Positions 1 to 11,489 are shown, counted from the stretch's first letter. The stretch is 64,000 nucleotides of DNA from Synaphobranchus kaupii (GCA_029718625.1 CM056380.1:113384818-113448817); one strand, 5' to 3'. Numbers and translations are program-made. The notes: generated by a model not told the origin, from the sequence alone.

Positions 1-1730
1 TACAGCCGCGCTCGTGTTGCCCCTCAAGCCCTACGGTATACAGCCGCGCTCGTGTTGCCCCTTATGCCCTACGGTATACAGCCGCGCTCGTGTTGCCCCT
101 TATGCCCTACGGTATACAGCCGCGCTCGTGTTGCCCCTTATGCCCTACGGTATACAGCCGCGCTCGTGTTGCCCCTTATGCCCTACGGTATACAGCCACG
201 CTCGTGTTGCCCCTCATGCCCTACGGTATACAGCCGCGCTCGTGTCTCCCCTCATGCCCTACGGTATACAGCCGCGCTCGTATTGCCCCTCATGCCCTAC
301 GGTATACAGCCGCGCTCGTGTTACCCCTCATGCCCTACGGTATACAGCCGCGCTCGTGTTTCCCCTCATGCCCTACGGTATACAGCCGCGCTCGTGTCTC
401 CCCTCATGCCCTACGGTATACAGCCGCGCTCGTATTGCCCCTCATGCCCTACGGTATACAGCCGCGCTCGTATTGCCCCTCATGCCCTACGGTATACAGC
501 CGCGCTCGTGTTTCCCCTCATGCCCTATGGTATACAGCCGCGCTCGTGTCTCCCCTCATGCCCTACGGTATACAGCCGCGCTCGTGTCTCCCCTCATGCC
601 CTACGGTATACAGCCACGCTCGTGTTACCCCTCATGCCCTACGGTATACAGCCGCGCTCGTGTTGCCCCTCATGCCCTACGGTATACAGCCGCGCTCGTG
701 TCTCCCCTCATGCCCTACGGTATACAGCCGCGCTCGTGTTGCCCCTCATGCCCTACGGTATACAGCCGCGCTCGTGTCTCCCCTCATGCCCTACGGTATA
801 CAGCCGCGCTCGTATTGCCCCTCATGCCCTACGGTATACAGCCGCGCTCGTGTTACCCCTCATGCCCTACGGTATACAGCCACGCTCGTGTCGCCCCTCA
901 TGCCCTACGGTATACAGCCACGCTCGTATCGCCCCTCATGCCCTACGGTATACAGCCGCGCTCGTATTGCCCCTCATGCCCTATGGTATACAGCCGCGCT
1001 CGTGTCTCCCCTCATGCCCTACGGTATACAGCCGCGCTCGTGTTGCCCCTCATGCCCTACGGTATACAGCCGCGCTCGTGTTTCCCCTCATGCCCTACGG
1101 TATACAGCTGCGCTCGTATTGCCCCTCATGCCCTACGGTATACAGCCGCGCTCGTGTTGCCCCTCATGCCCTACGGTATACAGCCGCGCTCGTGTCTCCC
1201 CTCATGCCCTACGGTATACAGCCGCGCTCGTGTTGCCCCTCATGCCCTACGGTATACAGCCGCGCTCGTATTGCCCCTCATGCCCTACGGTATACAGCCG
1301 CGCTCGTGTTGCCCCTCATGCCCTACGGTATACAGCCGCGCTCGTGTTGCCCCTCATGCCCTACGGTATACAGCCGCGCTCGTATCTCCCCTCATGCCCT
1401 ACGGTATACAGCCGCGCTCGTGTCTCCCCTCATGCCCTACGGTATACAGCCGCGCTCGTGTCTCCCCTCATGCCCTACGGTATACAGCCGCGCTCGTGTC
1501 GCCCCTCATGCCCTACGGTATACAGCCGCGCTCGTGTTGCCCCTCATGCCCTACGGTATACAGCCGCGCTCGTGTTACCCCTCATGCCCTACGGTATACA
1601 GCCGCGCTCGTGTCTCCCCTCATGCCCTACGGTATACAGCCCCGCTCGTGTTGCCCCTCATGCCCTACGGTATACAGCCGCGCTCGTGTCTCCCCTCATG
1701 CCCTACGGTATACAGCCACGCTCGTGTTGC
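1..1730. repeat. 38-bp minisatellite, 45 full units plus a partial unit, truncated by the window edge
   Basis: The unit starts TACAGCCGCGCTCGTG and ends CCCTACGGTA. Every unit start falls exactly at 1+38k up to 1711, and a 46th unit breaks off near 1730, so no unit carries an indel. Most variation sits at unit positions 16, 18 and 19. By eye there are eight haplotypes: GTTG 16 units, GTCT 12, ATTG 7, GTTA 4, GTTT 3, GTCG 2, ATCG 1, ATCT 1. Rarer changes at CpG sites (CCGC to CCAC, ACGG to ATGG) look like deamination. Units 2-5 share TTATG instead of TCATG, so they form a local homogenised block. The forward strand has no stop codon in any frame, and 38 is not a multiple of 3, so all three forward frames are open. 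The resulting polypeptides (585-620 residues) are repeat artefacts in my view. The array probably continues to the left. Confidence 0.98.
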
Positions 1731-1836
1731 CATCACCGCTGCAAATGTGCGCTCTCCTCCAAAGCATGTGATGTCGCAGCTGCTTCTCTTCACACTCCAG
1801 CCCACAACTCGAGCTTTTCACAAAGTTGGAGGAAGA

Positions 1837-1870
1837 CAGCTTTAGTTTTTTTTTTTTTTTGCAGCTTTAG
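1837..1870. repeat. Poly(T) run between two 9-bp direct repeats
   Basis: A T15 run (1846-1860) lies between two copies of CAGCTTTAG (1837-1845 and 1862-1870). This resembles a target-site duplication around a bare poly(A) tail inserted on the minus strand, but it could be chance. The stretch from 1731 to 1836 between the minisatellite and this site shows nothing I recognise. Confidence 0.5.
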
Positions 1871-2045
1871 CAAAGGAGACCGCTGGCACCCAGTCAACCA
1901 GCGGGAGCTTCTAGAGAGAAGTGAGAATCCTGGCCAGCTGAACCCTACCTAACCCTGGCTGATGCTACCTCCAGTTAGGCATGGCCCTGCGGGGCTGCTG
2001 ACCACAGTTGGCACTGGTAAGGTCAAAGGGGCCCAGGGGCCCATC
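1871..2045 (-). repeat. SINE-like fragment
   Basis: Read on the minus strand, this resembles the body of a fish tRNA-derived SINE. It contains GTGCCAACTGTGGTCAGCAG, then GCATCAGCCAGGGTTAGG, then CTCCCGCTGGTTGACTGGG. The element at 26495-26671 shares the parts around CTGGTCAACTGAA and CACCACAGT in the same orientation. No tRNA-like head is recognisable, so the copy looks 5' truncated. Family assignment is by recollection only. Confidence 0.5.
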
Positions 2046-2204
2046 CATGAACCATAACAATGCCTCAATTAAGATGAGCCACCCAGCAGCTTCTTGCATG
2101 AATTAATTTGGCAGAAGTGTTTGGCACAAAAAGCCTTAATGGCAAACAACACCAATTGCAAATATCACGGGTGTAAATTTTATCCTCGTTCAAGCATTCA
2201 AAAT

Positions 2205-2312
2205 CCTATTTTTATTTTCTATTTATTTATTATTTGGCCTTTATTTATTTATCCAGGTAAAATCCACTGAGACTAAAGTCAAGAGACAACCCATTTCAGG
2301 GGGAAGAAAATA
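2205..2312 (-). repeat. LINE 3'-end remnant
   Basis: On the minus strand the sequence reads TTTTACCTGGATAAATAAAGG followed by an A-rich tail. This matches the 3' terminus of a fish non-LTR retrotransposon family whose members end in ACCTGGTTAAATAAAGG. A second copy, on the plus strand, ends near 55762. No coding part is left. Confidence 0.45.
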
Positions 2313-2315
2313 TTT

Positions 2316-2515
2316 ACATTTCATAGTTTAGCAGACAGTTACGTATATCCAGAGCAACTCACTGTTTTTTTTTTTAACATACAATTTGTTTGTACAGCTG
2401 GATATTTTTACTTAAGCAATTGAGGTTAAGGACTTTGCTCAAAGGGCAGTGCCCTACCTCGGATTCAAACCCGCAAACTCTGGGTCACAAGCCAAACCGT
2501 TACACTACACTGCAC
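2316..2515 (-). repeat. tRNA-derived SINE with L2-type tail (UnaSINE-like)
   Basis: The minus strand begins TGCAGTGTAGTGTAACGGTT, the A-box region of a tRNA-like head. It continues with a B box GGGTTTGAATCC, the spacer GGTAGGGCACTGCC and GAGCAAAGTCCTTAACCT, and ends in a degraded CTCTGGATA...GTCTGCTAAA tail. The same order is seen at 58441-58652 (best copy), 34251-34452 and 20250-20445. Retrotransposition by an L2-clade LINE that recognises the shared tail is known for the eel UnaSINE1/UnaL2 pair. An internal A-rich insertion is present in this copy. Confidence 0.75.
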
Positions 2516-3262
2516 AATACCGAGAGCGCGTAGTATTAGAGCACACCGTTTCCCCGATAGCAAAGGTGTTCCTTCTCCGAAGGCAGCAGATCTTTTAAAA
2601 TAATTGTGAAGAAACAAGGACCAGCCCTCCAGATTCACCGCTGCCTGGCTGTGAGCGCTGTTGCTTCTTTCCAATAAGAAATGTTGGCACGCTTCAGTGC
2701 TTTGTAGGCACGGGCCCGGGCTGTTGACAGCATTGATAATGTCTGCGTCGTGTGAAAGGGCTGGGTGAGACAGACAGGCCAGATTGAGCGGTTGGGAATC
2801 TGGCGGAACGGCGGAGCGGAGAAGGTCACGCCCGCTGCGACTGGAGAGAGATTGGAACGGCGGGATGATCGTCACCGACAGCCGCCAAACGAGAGACAAA
2901 TGGAGCCAGAGTAAAGGTGACCCCCCCCCCCCCCAGAGTTCAGAGGAATCCGACAAACGGGAATAATCTAACGTTCGCTTCAGGTGATTTGGTGGGAGGC
3001 TCTGGCTCTTCTCCTCCCTCAGTCCGAGATGGTGAAACAACCTTCCCCAGTCCGTCGGGAAGCAAGTATCCACGTGTCTTTTTATTATTTAAAAATATTA
3101 ATGAACCCATCTTTTCAGACTACACCTCAATGGTTACATATAAAAAAATGACTCCAGCCCTCCCTTGTTTTGCAGGCCTTGGGGCTCCCACTTTGACCTT
3201 GGCACTTATTTTATTAGAACTTAGCCCATCTCTAGCACTAGTGGTGTTTACTTTACAAGTTT
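2516..3262. other. Unannotated, moderately GC-rich stretch with a C14 tract
   Basis: No gene or repeat is recognised. It contains C14 at 2921-2934. A minus-strand frame at 2465-3073 stays open for 202 codons, but it runs out of the SINE and through the homopolymer and resembles no protein I know, so I treat it as chance. Confidence 0.5.
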
Positions 3263-3264
3263 TT

Positions 3265-3445
3265 ATTCGTATTTTATTTGCTTTGGGTGCACTGTGGAAT
3301 GCTTAAGTGCGTTTGGCAGTGGATGCTACCGGTTACCTTAGAGTTGCGCTAGCATTAGCAACGTGTGTATGTCCAAAAGAAGGGACAGCATGGAATTAGC
3401 CGTTTCCATCAATCAACTACATCATGGGTAAGTCGTAATTGAGAC
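3265..3445 (+). repeat. Dispersed repeat family R1, copy 1
   Basis: The segment shares a series of blocks, in inverse orientation, with 12972-13147: TTTATTTGCTTTGGGTGCAC, then GCGCTAGCATTAGCAAC, then GGACAGCATGGAAT, then GGGTAAGTCGTAA. It is therefore a dispersed repeat of unknown class. No terminal inverted repeat is obvious. Confidence 0.65.
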
Positions 3446-4478
3446 ATTATGTCCAAAAGTCTGAAATATCCCTTTAAATGAACTTTGCATATCTCTTTGG
3501 TTAAAAGTATCTGCCAGTTGAATGAATTCTAATTTATTTTTTGTAAAAATTCAGGTATTAAATCCTGCCCCGCCCCCTCCATTCGTGTCAGCAAGCCTGG
3601 ATCCGGTTTCTGTGGCAATCCCGGAGTGGGCTACAAAGCTGATTGGGTAGGGAGGCTGGGGAATTGGAGTCACCAAGGTTACTGCCTTGAAAATTTGATT
3701 AATAATTATTCCGGCCTCCTCTGGGATGGATTACTGGGGCATCGCTGGCGGAATTGATTGTTGGGAACGGGCGCAGAAACCAAAAGGCGATCATGCGAAT
3801 AGCAATGGCCCGGGGGTACGGAATGGATTTGAGGGCAGTGTAAGCAGACCTCGATTTATCGTCAGTGTTTATCTTTTAAAGGCAAAGACTCATCGCCCCT
3901 TCAGTCAAATCTAACGGCACGCAGGAGCACTAGCGGCTAGCGCAGGGGTTCACTGAGTCAGGGCTTGTATGTCCTCTGTGTGTGATTCAATGCTGTGGGA
4001 TCATTGTGCTTAACCATAAGATGCCTGAGTGCCACTAGAACAGATCATGTGATTGTCAGGGCCCTTGCTTTGAGTTTTCTTCCACATTACAAATTGGCTG
4101 GAATTTATGAATTTTATTGTTTCTAGTGGCTCATCTTTCTTTGGTGGGGTTTCCAGGTGGCACTACATTTCTTGGCAGGTAGCATTGCAGACTGCCGTCA
4201 AGGTCCCTGGTTACAAACGGAGATCAGTAAAAAGGTCATCATAACAAAACGACACCTAGGAAAGGACTGTTTTGGCCTGGTGGGATGACTGCGTCCCATG
4301 GTGCACTAGCGACCCCCCCCTCCCCATTGGTCGATCAGGCAGCTGCAGTTCACCTGTTGCATTGCTCGTGATGAGTCTTCCTCTGACTCATGTCTGTGCG
4401 AATCTGACTGCGATGAGAAAAGACATATCCGGGACATGGGCTACAACTGTCGGATTCTTCGAGTCAAGCCACTCCACT
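3446..4478. other. Unannotated; includes a possible conserved non-coding stretch
   Basis: No gene is recognised. Around 3690-3860 the sequence is non-repetitive and contains TTGATTAATAATTATT, a cluster of ATTA words as found in homeodomain-bound elements. This only suggests a conserved non-coding element. The part at 4260-4475, just left of repeat R2, looks like degraded repeat sequence but I cannot classify it. Confidence 0.35.
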
Positions 4479-4724
4479 CATTCTCTGAAATAACTGAAGT
4501 AAATGCTGATTTTCGACACACTATTCTAATTTCTTGAAATACTGTTTTGGGGGTTTTCTGGAGCTGTAAGCCAAAATCATGAAAAATGAAACAAATAAAG
4601 GCTAGAAATATTTCACTTTGTGTGTAATGAATCTATAATCTATGAAAGTTTCACTTTTTGCATGGAATTATGGAAAAAAAAAAAACTTTTCCATGATATT
4701 CAAATTTTTTGGAAAGGATCTGTA
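4479..4724 (+). repeat. Dispersed repeat family R2, copy 1
   Basis: The block is nearly identical to 12718-12962: I count three substitutions and one difference in an A-run over about 246 bases. It contains CAAATAAAGGCTAGAAATA and ends AAAGGATCTGTA. Similar sequence is common in fish genomes, probably as the 3' end of a retroelement, but I cannot name the family. The near identity means recent copying. Confidence 0.85.
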
Positions 4725-5331
4725 TATATGTTGTCCAATGCATTAAAGTAAAACTTTGATACAAATTACAATAAAATGTACATTTGAAATGGCAGTTTAT
4801 TTCACAAATTACGTTTTGATATCTTTGCTATATTGTTAAATTGTTCCATTGTCAGAAATGACACATCAAGAAAGTCAATCTGTTATATTTCTATTTTTGA
4901 TTTATATTGTTGCGTGATGTCAGGGATCACACTGGAAGATTCTACTGCAAGAATGCAGTATCTGTATCTGAATCCATAAGTCTATATTGAGGCATACAGG
5001 AGAAAATCTTTACAGAAAAATGTGGTTTTAAATCATCTTCACTTCATTATTCAGTAGCAGACATCGAGGACTTATACTTGATGAATAATTTAAGGAAATT
5101 AATAATTCAAAAGGACAAAAAATCAGCCGGGTTAACTTGGTGCAGTTCACAAAGTTGAGAGTCTGATCCTGCCAGACACTGCAGAACATATCAACAAACA
5201 ACTAAACCCTGCGGCTGTGAGCTTAATTCATGACCAGAGTGGCCCAGCTGGGAAAAGGGTTTGCACAGCACATTTTCAGTTTGGAGGGACATTCTCATCC
5301 TGCAGCTTTAACGAAAGCCTGAATATAATGA
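4725..5331. other. AT-rich stretch, nothing recognised
   Basis: No gene, repeat unit or structured RNA is recognised between repeat R2 and the inverted-repeat element that starts at 5335. Confidence 0.4.
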
Positions 5332-5334
5332 ATG

Positions 5335-5911
5335 GGGTTCATTCCAATCGCTTATTTTATCTGCCCTCGCCTGACCCGTAAATCGGTTGATGTTCGCCAT
5401 CTTTAAGGACATTCCAAACCGCTGAGTGCTCCTCAGGAGGAGCTGGGGGCGAGGAGGCTCCTGAAGGAGGCTTCAGTGAGGAAGCACACGTGCAGCCTTT
5501 GCGGAAGCCTTTTCTCAGAACGCGTGACGTGTATAAATTATCCACCGCTCTCCACATCTGTCGCGTCGCGGGTACACGCCTGCACAAATGCATTGTTACC
5601 ATTCCTTTTCATTTATTATAAAGCACTTTAATCCACACGATACTTATTCTGTATGACTAACAAAAACGCCGTTTATTCATGAAAAAAGAGGCTAAAAAGC
5701 ACTATAGTTAAGCACGTAAGCATAATATGACGATGACGTTTGACTGGGCAAGGACGGTCCATTTGCCTAATGCATGTTGCCTCGATTCCTCCGTCCTCTT
5801 ATCTGATCCTTGCATCCTTTCCTCATGTCCTCTGTTGGGTGGAGCTAAGGAGCAAGGAAAAGATGCGGGGGAAGGATGCAGGGAGTGAAAATAAGCGATT
5901 GGAATGAACCC
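5335..5911. mobile_element. MITE-like element with perfect 24-bp terminal inverted repeats
   Basis: The left arm 5335-5358 (GGGTTCATTCCAATCG...) is the exact reverse complement of the right arm 5888-5911. The interior of about 530 bases has no transposase and no long open frame. Length and structure fit a non-autonomous DNA transposon. I see no clear target-site duplication, so the superfamily is not assigned. Confidence 0.8.
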
Positions 5912-5961
5912 ATGGTCAACTGTGTGAAGCCTCCCTGTATATATTTGAGTTTTTCCATCCT

Positions 5962-5962
<1 letters not shown>

Positions 5963-6004
<42 letters not shown>
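5963..6004. repeat. (TAA)n microsatellite
   Basis: About 14 tandem copies of TAA. Confidence 0.97.
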
Positions 6005-6005
<1 letters not shown>

Positions 6006-6189
6006 CACTGGTACAAAGGTATTGCAATTTCAATTTCTTTTGTGTTTTGCAACTTGTCTCATGGAAGAGTTCTGTGCATTTGGAATATGTATCTGGGCGG
6101 AGAGATGATGCTGTCAGTATGATAAAACAGGGGCACACAACTCCATTCCTGGAAGTCTGGTGCTGGTTTTTATTGTGTTTTAAGTACTT

Positions 6190-6585
6190 AAAGCTGCAGT
6201 AGGAAAGTTTGAAAATATACAAGGGAAAAGACATCCCCCTTTTGCACTCATCCCTCCTATCTCTCTCCTAAGCCCCTCCCACCAAATGATGCTCCAGTGC
6301 ACACGCGGAGACAGGCAGACAGGGAGGGGTTTATACTGCGGGGAGGATATTTTTCTTGTAGATAGTTGCCCTGATTGGTAGCTACATAGCTAGCCCTGAT
6401 AGGTTCGTTTTTGGAAGACCGGCTTGAGATTTTTAGACAGCCTAGTACAGAGCCCAGGACACTCACAGAAATTCGATTTTTTTCTCAGAACAGTTGATGT
6501 ATTGATAGCTGCTGGAATGTAAATGAGCAAATTTTGTAATTTCGCCAAAATTATATCAAAAAAATGTCTACTACACCTTTTAGTT
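6190..6585. mobile_element. Possible degraded MITE
   Basis: The left side carries TTAAAGCTGCAGTAGGAAA. The right side, reverse-complemented, carries CTAAAAGGTGTAGTAGACA, an imperfect inverted match. This start is common in a fish foldback family. The evidence is weak because the arms are short and diverged. Confidence 0.35.
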
Positions 6586-8340
6586 TGGTCATTGGGGGGC
6601 TAAAGAGGACACACACATTGTTCTGGCTGCTGATTGAAAGAAAACCACAGAAAACGGCAGACACTGCGGCCCTGCATGAATTTCAGTTGTGCATGCCTGG
6701 GACAGAAAGGTAATACAAGTGCATAATGGATATGTTGTAACCTTTCCTAATAAGATATTTGAAGATATTTCCATTAAATAATATTGTCTCACACAGTTAG
6801 TTTTAGTGTCTGTATGTCTGTAAGGAGTCCTCCCCGTATGAAAAGTGCTTATGGCAGAGATTGACTCTCACTCTGACAATATAATGATTACGTTTGACAG
6901 CATTCTGCATCAATAAAATAATTTTACGTAATGCCGCTGTGACATTTCACAGAGGTTGCCCAAATTAACTCTGGCATATTGATCAATAGCAAATATGTTT
7001 TATGTTTTATGTATAAAGAGTAGAATCACAGATGGCTGTAAAACTACACCTAAAGATCTTTTGATGCTAATTGAATGTGCTGTACGGTGTGTTTGCAGTA
7101 TAGCCTCTCTGCATGAGTGGAATGCAATGTCCCTGAGAGAATATAAGGTTTACGATGTTGATGTCATGTGTGTAAGTGCTACCAGCACACAGACACAGAT
7201 GTTAAAATAATATGCCCCCCCCCCCCCACCCCTTAGCATTTTGAAAATATATTTTAACATAAATGTAGCACAAGCATATTGGCAATATGTGCTGTCAATT
7301 TTTTTTTTGCTGCAAGAAACTAAATAATAACCTGTTTATTTTTTGCAATGGTGGTGTTCTCAATTCTTCTCATTCACTTATATGTACAGTACTCCATTAT
7401 ATAGCATGCACATATCTGTTCATATATATATATATATATGTATGTATAAGAATATAAAATAATTTTCATCCATTTGACACATCTCAGACTGAGAAATGAT
7501 GTAATTTAACATAATCTGTATTATGAAGATACCATTGGAATATGTAATTCTAAATATTGACTAAATATCCATTCCTTCCATTATTCATGGGACAAGATCT
7601 GAAAAATTAATCTTTCTACATATCCATGGGTCTGATTCCGCACCATAGTTTCTCCTTAAAACAGTATTGGTAAATATTTTTGCTGCAATGCTAAGCTTGT
7701 TGGGTTCCGTTGTAATTTAACATAAATATAACTGCCTAAGGTGGTAACGATAGCAAGAGAATGAGTGTGTGGTAATTATTAGATGTGCAAAATCGATATG
7801 CATGTATCAATACAATGGCGTTAAGAAGTTCACACAGATCACTTATATGCGTATGGCGCCTATATGACTTCCCCCTCTGGCTCGCGAGAGATTCTCTTTA
7901 CAAAGTTGAGCTGCCGGCATAAACAAGAAGAAGAGTTTAGGTGAGTTTAGGGGGCAGTGATTCATACCCGGAGAAGCAGTCTCCGGTTCTTAATGACTTA
8001 GTTGCCGAGGTGCCTCTGCTGGAGTGGTATTACAGCCGTCATTATCGTACGAAATGGGCTTTTACCCGGTCGGACTGTCAAGTAATCGTAGTTACAAGCC
8101 TGGCCCAGAGGCTTGTCAGGGGTGCTGTGATTCACACACGTGTGTTCATCTGAGCTGGGAAGCAGTCTGTGTGGGGGGGGGGGGGGCGTGGTTCGGGGGT
8201 GGGGGGTGCGTGATCAGACCGTGATCAGACCGTGATGTGTCTCTGACAAACCGGTATTGGAGCGCCGCTGACAACGTGGTTAAAACGAACGGACGAACAG
8301 GACTGAGGTTGTCTGGTTGGAAGCGAGTCCATGAATGCCA
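6586..8340. other. AT-rich stretch without recognised genes
   Basis: It contains C13 at 7215-7227, a short (TA)n near 7423-7440, and a G14 run at 8173-8186. Immediately after the last, the 12-base unit CGTGATCAGACC is repeated twice near 8209-8232. Nothing else is recognised. Confidence 0.45.
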
Positions 8341-8981
8341 TCCTTCAGAGTTGCCAGACTGGGGGATTTTCCCCTAAATATAGGGAATTTTAAAGAATTC
8401 ATAGGTGAAGTTTTAGAATAAAAATGTATGGGAGTCAATGACAGATGGGAAATTTTCAAAGGAGGTATTGGGGAAATTTGGGAGAAAATTGCATGGGAGT
8501 CAATTGAAGATGGGGGGTTTTTTTTGGGGGAGAGGATTAATTCAAGCATCTGGTAACATGCAACATTTCCCGTCTGATACAGGGCCTGACTAAGAGGCTG
8601 GGTTGCCAGGTCTTTTGTGCCAGACATCCAAATACATTTCTGCCAAAACCAAAATATTACTACTCAAGTCCAACTGCTGTAATGTATTCACAACATTAAT
8701 ATACAATGGAAAAAAAAACTTGTTACAGAACAGTAAATTAGTAGAATATATCATGGAAATTTATGCACAACCCTCACACTTCCAAATTGTCTGGGAAATT
8801 GTGAATTTTGCAGCACTGCTAAGTTGCCACTTCGACTTCCCTCTGGGCTGAAACTTCCTCATTTCCTTCTTATTTACATAGAGCATCATTTTGCAAGCTC
8901 ACGTCTTCATTTGTTACCATGAGAATGCAGTATGCTTGAATGCAGTATCCTTGAAGTCTTTTCACATGGATCTGGTTGTTT

Positions 8982-9205
8982 AAATTCCAGCCTACGCTGG
9001 TCAAGCTGGTTTAAACTGTGTTTTCGACACTTCTAGCTGGTCGACCAGCTGTTCATCAGCTGACCAGTCTATAGTCGGCTCTGCCACCAGTATAGCCACC
9101 AGCTTACTCAAGCAACTTAAATTCTGACCAGCAACAGACCAGCTATGACCAGCTAGAAGTGTCGAAAACACAGCTTATACCAGTTTTGAATCCCAGCTGG
9201 AATTT
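8982..9205. mobile_element. Foldback element rich in ACCAGC/GCTGGT motifs
   Basis: The left half (AAATTCCAGC ... GTGTTTTCGACACTTCTAGC ... TGGTC) and the right half (GACCAGCTAGAAGTGTCG ... GCTGGAATTT) are inverted copies of each other over roughly 60 bases per arm. The centre is full of CCAGC repeats in both orientations. A single strand would fold into a long hairpin. This is a known style of short fish foldback or MITE element and has no coding capacity. Confidence 0.8.
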
Positions 9206-10943
9206 ACAGCAGGGTAGCAGGGTAGTATTTATAACTTATGAACATTTCCAGAGTAGATGGTAGCTAGCTAACCTCAGACGTAGCACACCGACTACAGACC
9301 CTATTTAATGAAGTTTTTTAAAATTTTTTATAAGTGCCATAGCCTGCAACAGAATGGGTCGCATTCATGCCAGCCCCCGTTTTTTCTTTCTTTTGCCATC
9401 TATTTATTTGATTGATTAGAATAAATACCCTCTATTTCTGAGCAGCTGTACTGTAGATCATTAATTTACCCACTGAATTTAATTCGAGAAATTGCTGACT
9501 TGTCGGCCATGTGACACTGTCGCTTGTTCAGTTGGTTTTTATCTGCTATAGCATATATACTAAATTTTTAAAAATCTGATCAACGTGAGCGATCTAGACG
9601 TCGCTGTGCTTGGCACACGCTGCGGCCCTCAGATCCCTCGCCACCGCCGGGGATCAGAGTCGAGGGCCCTCGGGGGCCTGGTTGCCATGGCAGTGATTCA
9701 CACGTGCGCTAACAGTCTCCTGGGCCCACGCGTGACAGCGCGGGCGTCTCACGGCGGCATCGGCGCTCTCGGGAGGAGCTCTCACGAGGACTGTGAGTAA
9801 CAAGAGGATGACCTGAGCTTTGCTGAGAGTCGGACCTGCAGGCAGCGACTGATTCTTTTGAAACGGAGTGAATCGAATCGATCATCGATTGTACTGTATA
9901 TCGGCACCTCTTATAGTTATATGATAAATGTAGAGGTATCACCTCACTTCAAACTTATCCCCCAGTTTGGAATCCAAAATGTGCATCTTAAACTGGGATA
10001 TGATTCTTCATCTTCATCTTCATCTTACTAAAGCCTTAGCTGCCTGAATAGGTTCTGTTTAAAGTTTTAGTATAATTGAAATTGACATTGGCATCACAAG
10101 AAATATGAAATTAAATGTGGTCTGCATTTAAAAAAGAAACAGGAACAGAAACTTTATGAAAATAAATATGTGGTAATTACATGCGTGCTGCTGAATAAAT
10201 AACCTTATTATTGATTTTTAATTTTTTTTTTATTGTTGTTTTTGTTCTACTTTTAGCACATGCTCACTGTTCTCTGTGTTAAGCGTGAATGACAAAGAAC
10301 ATTTCCACCGGTGCAACCAAGACAAATGCAGATAACCGTATGCGTTCCAATTCTGTTTGGTACATATCGCCTTTGCGCTTTTGCCTGCAAATCAATCTGC
10401 ATTTTTCCTGTAGTGTGCAAATAAATCAGAACTGTCACTCTAGCTCTCGGAGGCATTCATCTTCCTCTTGAGACACTTTTCTGTCAATTTTCTGTAGTGG
10501 AGAGAAATTCAGTTTTACAATTTTGTCCAGTCTAACCGCTGTAGTCATACGTATCATCGGTTATCAATACGTTAATGCAGTTTGCATGTACATCCTGCTC
10601 CCACCCCTGGTGCAAGCACACAGATTAATACACACACTTCACGCATCAATACCCAACCCATACACACCATTTTTCTGCTGATCAGTCATTCCACTTAATG
10701 CCTGGAGTAGAGATTCCTGTTCCATATCAATTTGGCACATGATCAATACTATAAAAAGAAGTCCTTTAAATAATACCTTGTATTGTTCTTTGCATAAATC
10801 AACTGTTTAATCCTTTTAATTCAATACTTTTAGAAAAGATATTTGCAAAAGAGGGATCTTTCATGATGAGCCTGAATAATCATATTTGCTTTTCTTTGTG
10901 AAACACACATCTGCAGAGGGGGGGCCCCTTTGATTTGATTAAA
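9206..10943. other. Unannotated, with a CpG-rich patch at 9590-9800
   Basis: The patch at about 9590-9800 is much richer in GC and CpG than its surroundings. It has no TATA box, exon or repeat that I can identify. The rest is AT-rich and featureless apart from three copies of TTCATC near 10008-10025. Confidence 0.4.
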
Positions 10944-10962
10944 CATATATATATACGTATAC

Positions 10963-11060
<98 letters not shown>

Positions 11061-11072
11061 GTATATATATAG
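10944..11072. repeat. (TA)n microsatellite
   Basis: A long TA dinucleotide tract of about 125 bases, interrupted by ACGT steps at both ends. It is self-complementary and able to form cruciforms. Confidence 0.97.
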
Positions 11073-11489
11073 CTGTGTTATTGTTGCTGTCAATTTTCAT
11101 TCATTTTGGTAAATACAGTATATATTCTGTACAATAACTGGGTGTGCTAAAACTGTTTTTCTAGGTTGGTGTGCCCTTTTCTGCAACAAAAAAGCAGTGT
11201 GCCTCAAACACCTTCCAAGTTATTGACATTGAAAATAGTAAGAAGATTGGCTAGTTCTTAAATTAGATAACTTTATTATACAGAAACGAAGTGCACCGCA
11301 CCATTTAAATATGAGCATTGATGTCAGAAATTAGTTATACTGCTATCTGCCGCATATACGGCTACACTGCCTTTCTCCATTGTAGTTTGTTATGGTTCAC
11401 TGATACAGATAAATATTGAACAAATAAAATGGCTTCTTTTGATGAGCTGCAGGTAAACAGTTCATATGTTCAACGTCCTTCAGGCAGTT

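Noticed and set aside
1..1730. CRISPR-like array
   Set aside because: Units abut directly with no unique spacers, the array has eukaryotic context, and the variable part is only four bases.
14..1952. Three forward frames of 585-620 codons
   Set aside because: They are the 38-bp tandem array read in its three frames. Composition repeats with the unit and no non-repeat domain is attached.
2465..3073. Minus-strand frame of 202 codons
   Set aside because: It starts in unique sequence but passes a C14 tract and ends inside a SINE. No domain and no splice context are seen.
9590..9800. CpG-island promoter
   Set aside because: The patch is short, has no exon or conserved promoter element nearby, and could be a degraded GC-rich repeat.
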